Notes: generated by a model not told the origin, from the sequence alone. DNA of 64,000 nt from Prorocentrum cordatum (GCA_963575745.1 CAUYUJ010003014.1:46001-110000); one strand, 5' to 3'; counted from the stretch's first letter, positions 54,331 through 64,000 are shown. Numbers and translations: made by a program.

Positions 54331-55130
54331 ATACTTCCGAGCCTGTAGTTTGCTTGAACACCGATTGTGCTCGGCCAACATGTTTCATAATCGGAACTCA
54401 ACGAAACGTCAGGACCGTCCAAGAAGACAATGGGCCTCAATCCTGAGACCTACCCTGGGCGCTCGTCCGCCGCCCGCCATTCCGCGTCGTCCCGGCGAAG
54501 GCTTCTGATGCCCGCGCCCGGCGACGCGGACGGGTACAGCGGCCGGCGGAACGCAGAATTCCCGAAGGCCCCCCGCGGCGGGGGCAGGCTGGGCGCAGCG
54601 GCAGGCCGGAGGAGAAGCGGGCGGGAGCGGCAGGGCTTCGGCACCAGCTCAGGGACGCAGTGTCGCCCTGGGAGGGGCAGCGCTTCAGCCGCAGCGGAGC
54701 TCACACCACGTCTTGCAGAGCCACGCCGGGCTGGACACGGGACCCACTGCTGCGCACGGGAAAAGATAGACAAGCAGTTCAGGAGGGGAAAAAGCACAGA
54801 CACAATTAATCGTCGATGCCCCTGAACATATGGGACAATATGGGAAGTGGGGGGGAGACAGAAACCCGGAATATATGGTGAACTATTGGGAATTTGGTTG
54901 TTTGTGTTTCTTTATTTCCGTGCGGGCGATAATAAACATATTCCCCCTTAAGGCTCTTTATTGTTTAATCCCCGTTCACCAGAATTTAGTTGTTGAGAGG
55001 GGCGCGGAGGCCGAACCTGATAATCCACGCGGGAAGTTGCGAGTCGAATTGGCCATCATGTCATTCTGATTAGCAACAGCAGCAAAAACGCTGAGCATGG
55101 CCATGGTGGTCTCACCATATCAGCTTCCGC
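54331..55130. other. Gene-poor DNA, no gene recognised
   Basis: Mixed sequence. 54830-55070 is more AT-rich. Confidence 0.4.
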
Positions 55131-55262
55131 AATCACGAGCGTGTGGCAGGGTTGTGGGACTCTCACTAGTTCAGTTTTCCCAAGTCACGAACGTGCGGCA
55201 GTGCCGTGGGGTTCTCACTTCATCAGCCGTTTTCGGGTCATGAACGTGTGGCAGTGCCGTGG
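55131..55262 (+). repeat. TCACGAACGTG repeat cluster 3
   Basis: Three units about 53 bp apart: ATCACGAGCGTGTGGCAGGG, AGTCACGAACGTGCGGCAGT and GGTCATGAACGTGTGGCAGT, each followed by GTGGG(AC)TCTCACT-like sequence except the last. Confidence 0.75.
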
Positions 55263-55655
55263 GGGCCGATTTGGGTTTTGATGTTACATGCGTTTTTTTC
55301 AAGCAGGCAGAGCACTGAGGTGTTTTTCTTGTTAGTGCATCCCTCGCACGGTCCGTGGCCCTTCCTCCTCTTCCTCCTCCTCCTCCTCTACCACCGCAGC
55401 TGCCCAGGCCCGAGCTTTCTCGACTCTCCGAGACTCCAAGCTTTCGAGCTTCTTCGAGGTGCCGAGCTTCTTCGCCCCGGGGGCAGCGATAGGCGGGGAG
55501 AGGCGTGCCGATCCGGCCCAGGAACGCGCGGATTCACGATCGGGCGCGCGCATGGCCGATTCCAGGTCGATGTGTCCCACCCAACGCTTATCTCCCCCAC
55601 GTCGTCGCCCCTGAGTGCGTCGCGAGCCAGGGCCGTGAGCCAGGCCGCCGAGCGC
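55263..55655. other. Spacer before a degenerate coding region
   Basis: TCC-rich near 55365-55390, otherwise nothing recognised. Confidence 0.4.
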
Positions 55656-55660
55656 GCCCG

Positions 55661-56760
55661 CCGCCAGCGAGCCAGCAGGTCGAGGCCTTCAAAAACGTCA
55701 AGACCCAGAGCGCGAGCCCAAACTCGAGCGAGATCCTCGAGCGCGCGGCCAAGCAGAACGCTGCTATTCTCGGCGAGCTCGCGTTCATCGTGAATGAGAT
55801 CGCGATCGCCGAGATGCGCAAATGCCAATCGAGCGCGCAAGGTACTAATACAGCGAGGATGACGGCCTGGCTTTCAAGGCCGAGAGCGCGTCGTGGTCAA
55901 GCAGCGCCCAGCAAGCCGCCCGCGAGATGGGCTGCAACGGCGGGCCTCTCAAGAGCATCGAGCACGGGCCCATCTTCAACGGGAATAACAAGAGGCGCGC
56001 CGAGCTGGCCGTGGCGTTGCCCTACAAGACCAACTGTGAGAATGACGAGGACGCACGCGACATCTTCGAGAATCACGGAGAGCCGCCCGAGAACAGTTTC
56101 TGGCTCATGCCGAGCTTTGAGCCAAGAAGCACGAGGTTGCCAAGCAGAAGGACATCGAGTTCGGCGCCGATGGCGGTCAGCGCCTCGCCCGCGGCTCCTA
56201 CACCGAGCGCGTCGGCGAGACCCTCTCCGACATCCCCGCCGAGCTCATCCACCTCCACGGCCTCGTGCTGCCGATCGGCAAGAAGGTCGAGCCCGTTGAG
56301 CAGTGAGGCGAGGAGTCCTCCAGCATGACTTCCGAGCAGCTCTTCGAGCTGATCCTTCCCAAGGCCAAGCAGTTCGCCGCTTGGCGCCGCCAGAACGGCG
56401 CGGCGCCGAGCCCTGACCGCGCCGTGGCCACCGCGCAAGCGGCGGCGAAGTGGCGCTGGAGCCTCAAGAGGACAGCCGACATGGCGCACAAGTTCCAGGG
56501 GCGGTCCTACCAGGACAAGCGCTCCCAGCTTGAATGCGCGAGCACCGTCAAGCAGCAGGGCATCGAGACAACGCCACTGAACCTGCACATCAAGCTGGAC
56601 GCGTCATGCCCGCGCCGACCACGGCAATATCACCTACTAGCGCGAGCCCGAGAGGGGCCAGGCCGACGCGAAGGCCGAGCCAGAGGCCGACGAGTTCATG
56701 CTCGTGGGCGCCTTAGAGCCCGGCGCACGAGCGCCCCGGGCCAAGCGCCCCCACGTTTTT
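55661..56760 (+). pseudogene. Degenerate protein-coding region of unknown family
   Basis: Successive frames look protein-like with consistent GC-ending codons. First: QVEAFKNVKTQ and ILERAAKQNAAILGELAFIV then NEIAIAEMRKCQ (to about 55840). Second, from 55852: SEDDGLAFKAESASW, SAQQAAREMGCNGGPLKSIE, RRAELAVALPYKTNCENDED and NSFWLMPSFE (to about 56120). Third, from 56124: KKHEVAKQKDIEFGADGG and ELIHLHGLVLPIGKK, TGA at 56304, then MTSEQLFELILPKAKQFAAW and MAHKFQGRSYQDKRSQLE in the same frame. Alternation of Lys/Glu-rich helices suggests a real ancestral protein with at least two frameshifts and one stop. No family recognised. Confidence 0.45.
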
Positions 56761-56925
56761 TCGCTACGGGGGTGCCGCGCGAACGTCTCGAGGCACGCGC
56801 TCGAGCCCCATCTGCTTTTCACGTTCCAAGCGAGCTTTCCGAGCGCGCGCGAGTGGCGTTCCAAGCTGCGGGGTGCTACCCCCCTCTCGCCGAGTGATAC
56901 TCGATCAAGCGTCGAGCAGTCACGC

Positions 56926-57862
56926 AGGCCCGATCCTCCATCCTCGGATCGAGGGCCCGAGATCTTGAGTCCGAGGATCTTCGAGCACTTTGGATCTTAG
57001 TTCCGAGGGTCGCCAGGCTTGGACTCGAAGATCTCGGGTTCGCGATCCGGGGGTCGATGGTCGAACCTCGGCGATCGTCGATCGTCGCCGTCGCCGTCGT
57101 TAAGCCCAGGCCGCCATCAAGGAGAGCCGATCCTCGGATCGAGGATCCAGGATTTTGATTCCGAGCAGTTTTGAGCGCCGTGGATCTTAGATCCGAGGAT
57201 CGCCGCGCTTGGGCTCGAAGATCTCGGGTTCGCGATCAGAGGATCGAGGATGGGGCCTCGGCGATCGTCGATCGTCTTCGTCGCCGCCCTCGGGCCCAGA
57301 CCGCCGCCAGGCAGGCTCGATCCTCGGATCGAGGGTCGAGGGTCCGAGATCTTGGCCCCGAGCATCTCTAAGCGCCTCGGATCCTAGATCCGAGGGTCGC
57401 AACGCTTGGACAAGATCTCGGCATCGACATCCGAGGCTCGAGGGTCGAGCCTCGGCGATGGTAGATCGCCCCCCCCTCGCCGCCCTCGGGCGCTCGGGCC
57501 ACCATCGGGGGGGCCCGATCCTCCATCCTCGGATCGAGGGCCCGAGATCTTTGTTCCACGCATCTCTGGGCGCCTTGGATCTTTGATCCGAGGGTCGCAA
57601 CGCTTGGACTCGAAGGTTCCGGGTTCGACATCCGAGGCTCCGTGATCGAGCCCCGATGCTCGTCGATCTTTTTAGTCGCCGTCTTCGGGCCCAGGCTGCC
57701 ATCGAGCAGCCTCGAGCCTCCATTCGCGGATCGAGTGTCCGAGATCTTGGCTTCGGGCATCTGCGAGCACCTCGGATTCTTGATCCGAGGATCGCCAAGC
57801 GCGGGCTCCAGGATCCCAGGTCCTCGATCCGAGGATCGAGGGTCGAGCCTCGACGCCTGGCT
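56926..57862 (+). repeat. Palindrome-rich tandem repeat, ~180-210-bp unit, five copies
   Basis: Each unit holds GATCCTCGGATCGAGG-type palindromes, CCGAGATCTTGG, a GGATCTTAGATCCGAGGATC-like inverted segment, GGCTCGAAGATCTCGGGTTC, ATCGAGCCTCGGCGATCGTC and CGCCCTCGGGCCCAGGCCGC. Units start near 56932, 57129, 57310, 57520 and 57713. Confidence 0.85.
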
Positions 57863-57867
57863 GTCGC

Positions 57868-57995
57868 GGTCGCACGCGCAGGCGCGCGCGCGCGCAGGCG
57901 CGCAGGCGCGCGCGCGCGCTGACGCGCGCGCGCACACACACACTCGCAGATTCGCGCGCTCGCACACACTCACGCACTCACGCATGCACTGACAC
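57868..57995 (+). repeat. (CG)n/(CA)n alternating tract
   Basis: CGCACGCGCAGGCGCGCGCG-type DNA passing into CACACACACTC and CACGCACTCACGCA. Strictly alternating purine/pyrimidine runs make it a Z-DNA candidate. Confidence 0.85.
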
Positions 57996-58002
57996 ACTCA
58001 CA

Positions 58003-58205
58003 CGTACAACAACAAAAGCACAAACCAGCAGCCGCGACAGCAACCAGCAACGCAACAGCAACAGCAGGCCACAACAGCAACAATACAAACAGCAAGAGCA
58101 CAAACTACAACATCACACACAACAGCCAGCAACACTATAAACCAGAAGAGCACACGCAACACTACAAACAACAACAGCAACAAGACACAACAAGAGCAAC
58201 GAACA
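58003..58205 (+). repeat. T-poor CAACAG-rich tract, left copy
   Basis: Almost only A, C and G over 200 bp, built from CAACAG, CAGCAA and ACAAC words. Shares GCAACAGCAAGCCACAACAG-like segments with 58735-59000. Confidence 0.8.
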
Positions 58206-58259
58206 ACCGTGGCCCATATAGGGTCAAACCTTCCAAGCCAGCCGAGGGCGCGGAATTCC

Positions 58260-58639
58260 ATGGTCGAGTCGGACAGCGACGATCGTCGGCCTTTCGCCGA
58301 GCGGCTGGGCGGCGAGAGCCTCGACGACAGCAAGCGGCTGGGCAGCAGTTCGAGGACAGCAAGGTCAAGCTCGATGTCAAGCTGGGGGGCCAGAAGGTCA
58401 AGCTGGATGTCAATCTGGAGGGCGAGAAGGTCAAGCTGGAGGACGAGAATGGCTTCTGCATGCTCGAGGACAAGAAGCACAGGCGCCTCTGCGAGCCCGC
58501 AATGACGAGGCAGCGCGATGCCGTGCAATCGGTGCCGAGCCCTGCCTCGCCTCCAGCCTCGGCCCAGAGTCCTGACTCAGCCATGAGACGCCTCGCGTGC
58601 CGCTGGGAGCTCTGGGCGAGGTGCTTTCGGGCTAAGTGA
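58260..58639 (+). pseudogene. Short frameshifted coding relic with VKLDV repeats
   Basis: ATG 58260 opens MVESDSDDRRPFAERLGGES and LDDSKRLG. After a frameshift near 58345 another frame reads FEDSKVKLDVKLGGQKVKLD and VNLEGEKVKLEDENGFCMLE then DKKHRRLCEPAMTRQ, to TGA 58637-58639. The middle has three ~12-residue repeats (KVKLDV-L-G). It is bracketed by two T-poor CAACAG tracts. No known family; it could be a fragment of a longer protein. Confidence 0.4.
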
Positions 58640-58734
58640 GGGGGAGGTGCTGGGGGCTCTCGGCGCGGCGACCGCCGGCCTCGAGGACGCCGGAAAAAAA
58701 AACGGCGAGAATCCGACGACAGCAATGACAAAAG

Positions 58735-59035
58735 CACACGCAACGTAATCCATCAGCACAACACGCGCACGCAACAGCGGCAACAACGAAAACAACAGCA
58801 AACACAACCAGCACGCAAACATCACCACCAGCAACAGCAGCAGCAACAGCAAGCACAACCGCAACGCCAGCAACCAACGCAACAGCAAGCCACAACAGCA
58901 ACAACACAAGCAATAGCAACAAGCGGACAACAAGAAGCGCTAACGACCATCTAACAATAGAGGGCTGACAGCGAGACGGTAGCAACAAGAAGCTCTAACG
59001 ACAGGCCAGCAACAGGACGAGCCAGCAACGGCCAG
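58735..59035 (+). repeat. T-poor CAACAG-rich tract, right copy
   Basis: CAACAG, CAGCAA and ACAACAG words over about 300 bp. Similar in wording to 58003-58205 and in the same orientation. Confidence 0.8.
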
Positions 59036-59350
59036 AAGCCTACAACTTTCCGCAACCACTTTGGCTCGAGGATTTGTGCTTCGAGCCGCTGCAGCTTTGC
59101 GGCGAGACTCCGATGGGCGCGCCGACGAAGCAGACGAGCTCGTCGAGCCTCTGGGGTCTGGCGACCACGCCGCCCGCGGCCCCGAGCTCGCGCGAGAAGC
59201 TGAGACCCCCCCCCCACCCCCACCCCACGAGGCGGCCGAGTCTGCCGCGAGCTTCTGCGAGGGGCTCGAGGCCAACATCTTGCAAGGTCCCTCTCTGGGC
59301 CTTCCAAGGGCCTTGCATCTTTGCCGCGCATCCTTGCTGCGCGTGTCGAC
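59036..59350. other. Spacer, no gene recognised
   Basis: GC-rich with a C-run near 59205-59225. Confidence 0.4.
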
Positions 59351-59352
59351 TG

Positions 59353-59655
<303 letters not shown>

Positions 59656-59656
59656 G

Positions 59657-59968
59657 GCAACGGACCGGCCTCCAGGCCGGGGCCGGTGCGAACGGACGGC
59701 TCCCCGGGGATGCCCTTAGGGTCGTCCACGGATCTTGTGGCGAAGTTCCTTAAAAAAAGAAAGAAAAGCGCACGTGCGTTTTGCGCAGCTTGCCAGCTGT
59801 GCAAAACACATGTGAGCAGCGGGCGCGTCTGGCCTGGAGGCCGGTCCGCCCGCCCCCCGGCCTGGAGGCCGGTCCGCCAGCCCCCCGGCCTGGAGGCCGG
59901 TCCGCCAGCCCCCCGGCCTGGAGGCCGGTCCGCCAGCCCCCCGGCCTGGAGGCCGGTCCGCTGGCCCT
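59657..59968. repeat. 28-bp palindromic tandem repeat plus inverted outlier
   Basis: Five copies of a 28-bp unit, CGGCCTGGAGGCCGGTCCGC + CAGCCCCC, at 59836-59968. GGCCTGGAGGCC within the unit is nearly self-complementary. An inverted single copy (GGACCGGCCTCCAGGCCGGG) lies at 59660-59680, directly after the ACT array. Confidence 0.85.
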
Positions 59969-60007
59969 TAGCATAGTGGGGGAGGACTCGCAGAACGAAG
60001 AGGAAAT

Positions 60008-60128
60008 AAAGTGTGGCTGTGCAGTGGTCGTGGTGATGTACAAGTGCGTGTGTGTATGTGGCAATGAAGTGGTGGTGTTGACGTACAAGTGCGTGGGTGT
60101 CTGTGCCAATGACATGGTTGTATGACGT
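60008..60128 (+). repeat. ~50-bp tandem repeat, two and a half copies
   Basis: GTGGTGATGTACAAGTGCGT, GTGTATGTGGCAATGAAGTG and GTTGACGTACAAGTGCGTGG, GTGTCTGTGCCAATGACATG are consecutive related units. Confidence 0.75.
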
Positions 60129-60750
60129 ACTCGTGTTTCAAGAGGGCTACTCGACTCGTTCGTGTGTGTTTGTAGATTTGGCCGACGAGTGCCATCATCG
60201 CATTGAACACCATACTCACCAACAACATCCTGAGTACCATGACGATGAACATCATCGTCGTAATCATGACCATGATCACCACAGGCGTGATCATCATCAG
60301 CATAACTAGCACCATCATCAAGTCATAAGCATCATATTCAACAATATCGTCATCATCCCCAGTAAAGCAATGTCGACCATCATCATCATCATCATCATCC
60401 TCATCATCTCATATCCTCCCCCCCCTCATCGTTATACAATTACTCAATATGAAAATACTATCCCTTTTCCCGTGGTGGCGGTTGGGTGATCGCCGACCCC
60501 CCCCCCCGCGTATTGTTTTTTTTACACAGGATTCCCGGGAAACGGGTTTTCGCCTGCGTTTTTTTGTTCCCAAAATGCTGCTCTCGCTGAGGCGTCGGCC
60601 TCATTTCTGCTCCCGAATCGTTCCGAATCGTACTCCCGCTGCAGCGTGGGCCTCATTTTCGGATCGGTGTTTGGCCTCCGTCGTTCAGGATGGCGTTCTC
60701 GCCCCAGCGCGGGCCTCCTTCTCGCGCGCCCATCCGCCCGCCACCACTGC
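60129..60750. other. Gene-poor DNA with scattered CAT units
   Basis: CATCATC stretches near 60190-60410. No gene recognised. Confidence 0.4.
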
Positions 60751-60754
60751 GCCG

Positions 60755-60955
60755 CACCACCACCACCACCACCACCACCACCACCACCACCACCACCACC
60801 CACCACCACCCACCACCACCACCACCACCACCAGCACACCACCACCACCACCACCACCACCACCACCACCACAACCACAACCACAACCACAACCACGCAC
60901 ACACGCACGCACGCACGCACGCGCACCACCACCCACTACGCACGCGCGCGCGGAG
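60755..60955 (+). repeat. (ACC)n - (CAACCA)n - (CACG)n compound tract
   Basis: ACC units to about 60870, then CAACCA, then CACG/CGCA tetramers to about 60955. His/Thr frames are artefacts. Confidence 0.95.
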
Positions 60956-61084
60956 GCCACAGGTCCGCTACGACACGCGTCCGCGGATAGAGAAAATCAG
61001 CGCCATGGTAAGGGATGGGAGGGAGGGGTAGGACGTCAGATATGACGCGAGCGCACCTACACCGCACTCACATATATACCCCTG

Positions 61085-61460
61085 GGTGGGTGTATGTGCG
61101 GCCGTTTTTGCGCTGTCATGTGCGCGCATGTGCGCGGCATGTGCCAGTCATGTACCAGGCCTGTGCGGTCCTTCTTGGATGGACTTCCTACTGTGCACGT
61201 CGTGCCCGGGCATGTGCGGGGGCATGTGCGCTGTGTTTTGATGTATCCATCATACGCACATGCACGCACAGTCCGACGCACATGCGCGCACATGCCTGCA
61301 CATGCGGGAGGTGTTCGAGAATCGCAGATCTGTCATCGGCACATGCACGCACATGCCTGTGCAACCTCTCTTCGGGAGGCCGCGCGGGCCCGCACATGCA
61401 CGCACATGCGGTGAAGCGCGCGGGCGCACATGCGTGCACATCCCAATGCACATGCACGCT
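61085..61460. repeat. GCATGTGC / GCACATGC cluster with orientation switch
   Basis: 61085-61240 carries repeated GCATGTGCG words. 61255-61455 carries their reverse complement CGCACATGC, often spaced 9-12 bp apart. The cluster is therefore a loose inverted repeat around about 61245. Confidence 0.7.
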
Positions 61461-61780
61461 CATGCCCTAGGAGCTGTCTGGGACCCCTGTGCCTCCAATG
61501 CCTCCTGGCCTTCGCAGAGCTAACCTGGGGCGTGCCAGGGCTTCCTGAAAGAGTTTGTTGTGCGTTTAGACTCGCCCGCTGCTGGCGGGGGCGGTTATTC
61601 GCCCGGTTCGTGAGCTGGCGGTGGCGCGCCCGCCTAATAAAATACTCTCCCGCGCGCCTTCTCAGCTCGGCCGGAGAAGCAGGGATGGGGGGGGGGAGGT
61701 GGAGGGGGGGGGGAGGAGGGGGGGGCGGAGGAGGCGGGCGCCCCCGGCCACTGGCCCGCCTGCCTGTTCGGCTCGGCCAG
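61461..61780. other. Spacer with a G-rich patch
   Basis: No gene. G-run-rich DNA at 61685-61735. Confidence 0.4.
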
Positions 61781-61784
61781 AGGA

Positions 61785-61875
61785 GAAGGAGGAGGAGGAG
61801 GAGGAGGAGGAGGAGGAGGAGGAGGAGGAGGAGGAGGAGGAGGAGGGAGGAGGAGGAGGAGGAGGAGGAGGTGAG
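61785..61875 (+). repeat. (GGA)n polypurine tract
   Basis: About 90 bp of GGA units. Confidence 0.95.
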
Positions 61876-61908
61876 AGTTGCGAGGATGTCTCAGGCGAAA
61901 GTGGCTTG
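61876..61908 (+). repeat. Single forward copy of the 65-bp repeat core
   Basis: GAGTTGCGAGGATGTCTCAG + GCGAAAGTGG is the reverse complement of the core of the array at 62135-63050. Confidence 0.8.
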
Positions 61909-62134
61909 ACGGCCCGAGCTCAGGGAATCTCGGAATCGCTGGCCTGGCTCGGCCACCGGCGAGCTCGGCCTGTGCGAATACTGTGCGTACCTGTGCAGTG
62001 CATGTGCGGGACGTGCAAGAATGCCGGGGCCGGCGTTCGTCTCCGGACGCCGGCGCGTTCGCGTCCGGCCAGTTCCGCGTGAGACGTCGTCGGCAATTTG
62101 GAGGCCGACGTGCTTTGACATGAAGTGATCTGGC
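61909..62134. other. Spacer, no gene recognised
   Basis: GC-rich, nothing recognised. Confidence 0.4.
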
Positions 62135-63052
62135 CACCTTCGCCTGAGACATCCTCGCAACTCTGGTCTCGGAGATGCCCTGCCCCATGGTGGCCCGGCC
62201 ACTTTCGCTTGAGACATCCTCGGGACTCTGGGTTTCGAGACGCCCTGAGTTGAGGTGGTTAGACCACTTTCGCCTGAGACATCCTCGCAACTCTGACCTC
62301 AGAGATCTCCTGCCCCATGCTGGTCAGGCCACGGTCGCCTGAGACATCCTCGCAAGTCTCGATTCCGATAGGCCCCGAGCTGAGGTGGTCAGCCACTGTC
62401 GCCTGAGACATCCTCGCAACCCTGATCTCAATGATGCCCTGCTCGATAGTGTCTCGGCCCCTTTCGTCTGAGACATCCTCGGAACTCTGGGTTCCGAGAC
62501 GCCCTGAGCTGAGGTGGTTAGACCACTTTGGCTTTAGACATCCTCGCCCGAGATGCCCTGAGTTGAGCTGTTCAGGCCACTTTTGCCTGAGACATCCTCG
62601 CAACTCTGACCTCAATGATGCCCTGCTCCATAGTGTCTCGGCCTTTTTCGCCTGAGACCCTCGCAACTCTGGGTTCTGAGATGCCCTGAGCAGGTGGTCA
62701 GGCCAGTCCTGCCTGAGACATCCTCGCAACTCTGGGCTCCGAGATGCCCTGGGCTGAGGTGGTCAGACCACTCTCCCCAGAGACATCCTCGCAACTCTGA
62801 CCTCAGAGATCTCTTGCCCCATGGTGGTCAGGCCACTTTCGCTTGAGACATCCTCACAACTCAGACCTCGGAGGTGTCCTGCCCCATGGTCGTCTGGTCA
62901 CCTTGACCAGCGACATCCTCGCCACTCTGGTTTCCAAGATGCCCTGCCCCATGGTGATCCGGCCACGCTTGCCTGAGACATCCTCGGAACTCTGGGTTGC
63001 GAAATGCCCCGAGCTCAGGTGGTCAGGCCACTATCGCCTGCGACATCTCTGC
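62135..63052 (-). repeat. ~65-bp tandem repeat, about 15 copies
   Basis: Unit: TTCGCCTGAGACATCCTCGC, AACTCTG, GAGATGCCCTGCCCCATGGT, GGTCAGGCCACT. Core words recur at 62144, 62212, 62276, 62340 and so on. Some units have CTGAGTTGAGGTGGTTAGAC instead of CTGCCCCATGG, i.e. two alternating subtypes. The same core in the opposite orientation occurs at 50610-50760, 52020-52340, 61876-61908 and 63770-64000. Confidence 0.9.
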
Positions 63053-63232
63053 GGCATGTGCGGGCATGTGCGTCTATGCTTTCAGAGTTTTGCTTGACCG
63101 TGCATTCGACTGTGCGTCGGACGGTGTGGCATGTGCGCGCATGTGCGGCAATGCTGTTGAGGCTTTTGTATATTTGCATGGGCATGTGCATGCGACTGTG
63201 CGGCATGTGCCTGCATGTGCGCCCTGTTCCGG
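63053..63232 (+). repeat. GCATGTGC cluster 2
   Basis: GGCATGTGCGGGCATGTGCG, GGCATGTGCGCGCATGTGCG and GGCATGTGCCTGCATGTGCG, the same word family as 61085-61460. Confidence 0.75.
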
Positions 63233-63299
63233 ACCACAATTTCAAAGTGAGCACTATAGAAGTGAGCGCTATAGAAGTGAGTCCGGTGTAGCTTGCCTC

Positions 63300-63480
63300 T
63301 TCCCCCTCTTCGTTATCCTCCTCCTCCTCCTAGTTTTCCTCCTCCGACTTTTCCTCCTCCTCCTCCTCCTCCTTCTCCTCTCCAGCGCAATGTTCCCCAA
63401 GACTACTGCAAGGAACAGGCAAGCGAGGACATTGGAAATCAGAGGGGAAGGGGAGGGGGACGGGGAGGGGGAGGAGTTGA
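63300..63480 (+). repeat. TCC-rich then GGGGA-rich stretch
   Basis: TCC units at 63315-63380 and GGGGAGGGGGA units at 63448-63480. No gene. Confidence 0.7.
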
Positions 63481-63485
63481 GGGTA

Positions 63486-63722
63486 AGATCATCATCATCA
63501 TCAGCAGCAGCAGCAGCAAACACCATCATCATCACCATCACCATCATCACCATCACCATCACCATCATCTTTCTCGTCATCAGCACCACCATCATCATCG
63601 ACATCGTTGTCATCATCGCCACCATCGTCGACATCATCGTCAGCATCGTCATCATCATCGCCATCGCCATCATCACCATCATCATTGTCGTCGTCATCAT
63701 CAGCAACATCATCTTCATCGTC
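63486..63722 (+). repeat. (CAT/CAC/CGT)n tract
   Basis: ATC, AGC, then CATCAC and CATCGTC units over about 235 bp. Confidence 0.9.
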
Positions 63723-63764
63723 AACTGGACAGCCTCGCGCGCGGCATCTCCGCAGCCATAATTC

Positions 63765-64000
63765 CGACGAGGTCTGAAGCGGCACTGGCCCGACCACCTC
63801 GTCGGCAGCATCTCCAAACCTGGAGTTGCACGGATACATCAAGCAAAACTGGCCAGACAACCTCGTGAACGGCATCTCCGAACCCAGAGTTGCGATGAGG
63901 TGTCAGGCAAAAGTGGTCCGACCACCCCGTGCGCGCCATCTCGGAGCACGGATTCGCAAGGATGTTTCAGGCGAAGCTGGCTGGGACAATCTCGTGCGCC
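63765..64000 (+). repeat. 65-bp repeat family, forward orientation, running off the window
   Basis: Three to four diverged units with AGTTGCGATGAGGTGTCAGG, CAAAAGTGGTCCGACCACC, CGGCATCTCCGAACC and GCAAGGATGTTTCAGGCGAA. Opposite orientation to 62135-63052. Confidence 0.7.

Noticed and set aside
55842-55853. GTACTAATACAG considered as a tiny intron explaining a frame change
   Set aside because: Its length (12) does not restore the frame; a simple indel is more likely.
59836-59968. 28-bp direct repeats considered as a CRISPR array
   Set aside because: Units are head-to-tail with no spacers, and the setting is eukaryotic repeat DNA without cas genes.

Overview
The window looks like nuclear DNA of a photosynthetic, peridinin-type dinoflagellate; the genus cannot be fixed from sequence alone. 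Four observations support this. (1) A 16-base match to the 3' end of the dinoflagellate spliced leader lies at 22653-22668. (2) A short fragment at 36226-36432 resembles the dinoflagellate chlorophyll a/c-peridinin light-harvesting polyprotein. (3) Retroelement relics carry domain combinations typical of dinoflagellate repeats. (4) The DNA is GC-rich, very gene-poor and full of tri-, di- and tetranucleotide tracts. I found no intact host gene, no rRNA or tRNA gene, no CRISPR array and no prokaryotic operon. Most long open frames here are by-products of GC richness or of trinucleotide repeats.

Layout. 0-0.5 kb: C-terminal end of a LINE-type retroelement ORF with a Cys/His finger. 0.6-12.6 kb: gene-poor DNA with TCC, CAT, CAA and GGA tracts, a G-rich minisatellite grown out of a ~110-bp higher-order repeat (1.1-1.9 kb), a fold-back element (9.1-9.3 kb) and two tandem repeats (10.8-11.3 and 12.1-12.5 kb). 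12.7-16.8 kb: a ~4.1-kb (ACT)n array. 16.8-22.6 kb: gene-poor, with GT/GTGC DNA at 17.8-18.2 kb and a second copy of the G-rich minisatellite at 22.0-22.2 kb.

22.6-35.7 kb is the only clearly protein-derived region and holds three adjacent decayed retroelements, all on the + strand. First is a non-LTR (LINE-like) relic with a spliced-leader remnant at its 5' end, a coiled-coil/RRM-like ORF1, an EEP endonuclease and an RNase H; no reverse transcriptase is seen between the last two. Second is a tyrosine-recombinase (DIRS/Ngaro-like) retrotransposon: gag-like ORF, RT, RNase H, C5-methyltransferase-like domain and tyrosine recombinase, then a duplicated 225-bp direct repeat. Third is a 5' and middle piece of an LTR-type element: gag-like region, methyltransferase-like domain, paired zinc modules and a DDE integrase. 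Two different retroelement classes lying side by side therefore both carry methyltransferase-like domains. All three are broken by stops and frameshifts.

35.7-64 kb: an Ala-rich GC tract running into the light-harvesting fragment, then repeat-dominated DNA. It contains GT/GA/TGCG DNA (38.7 kb), CGT arrays (42.8 and 46.3-47.0 kb), CG-box and 15-bp repeats (43.8-47.5 kb), and a second fold-back element beside a Cys-rich ORF (48.3-49.0 kb). It also holds a nested higher-order repeat (49.5-54.3 kb), degenerate coding relics of unknown function (55.7-56.8 and 58.3-58.6 kb), palindromic tandem repeats (56.9-57.9 kb), a second ACT array (59.35-59.65 kb) and a 65-bp repeat family in both orientations (61.9-64.0 kb).
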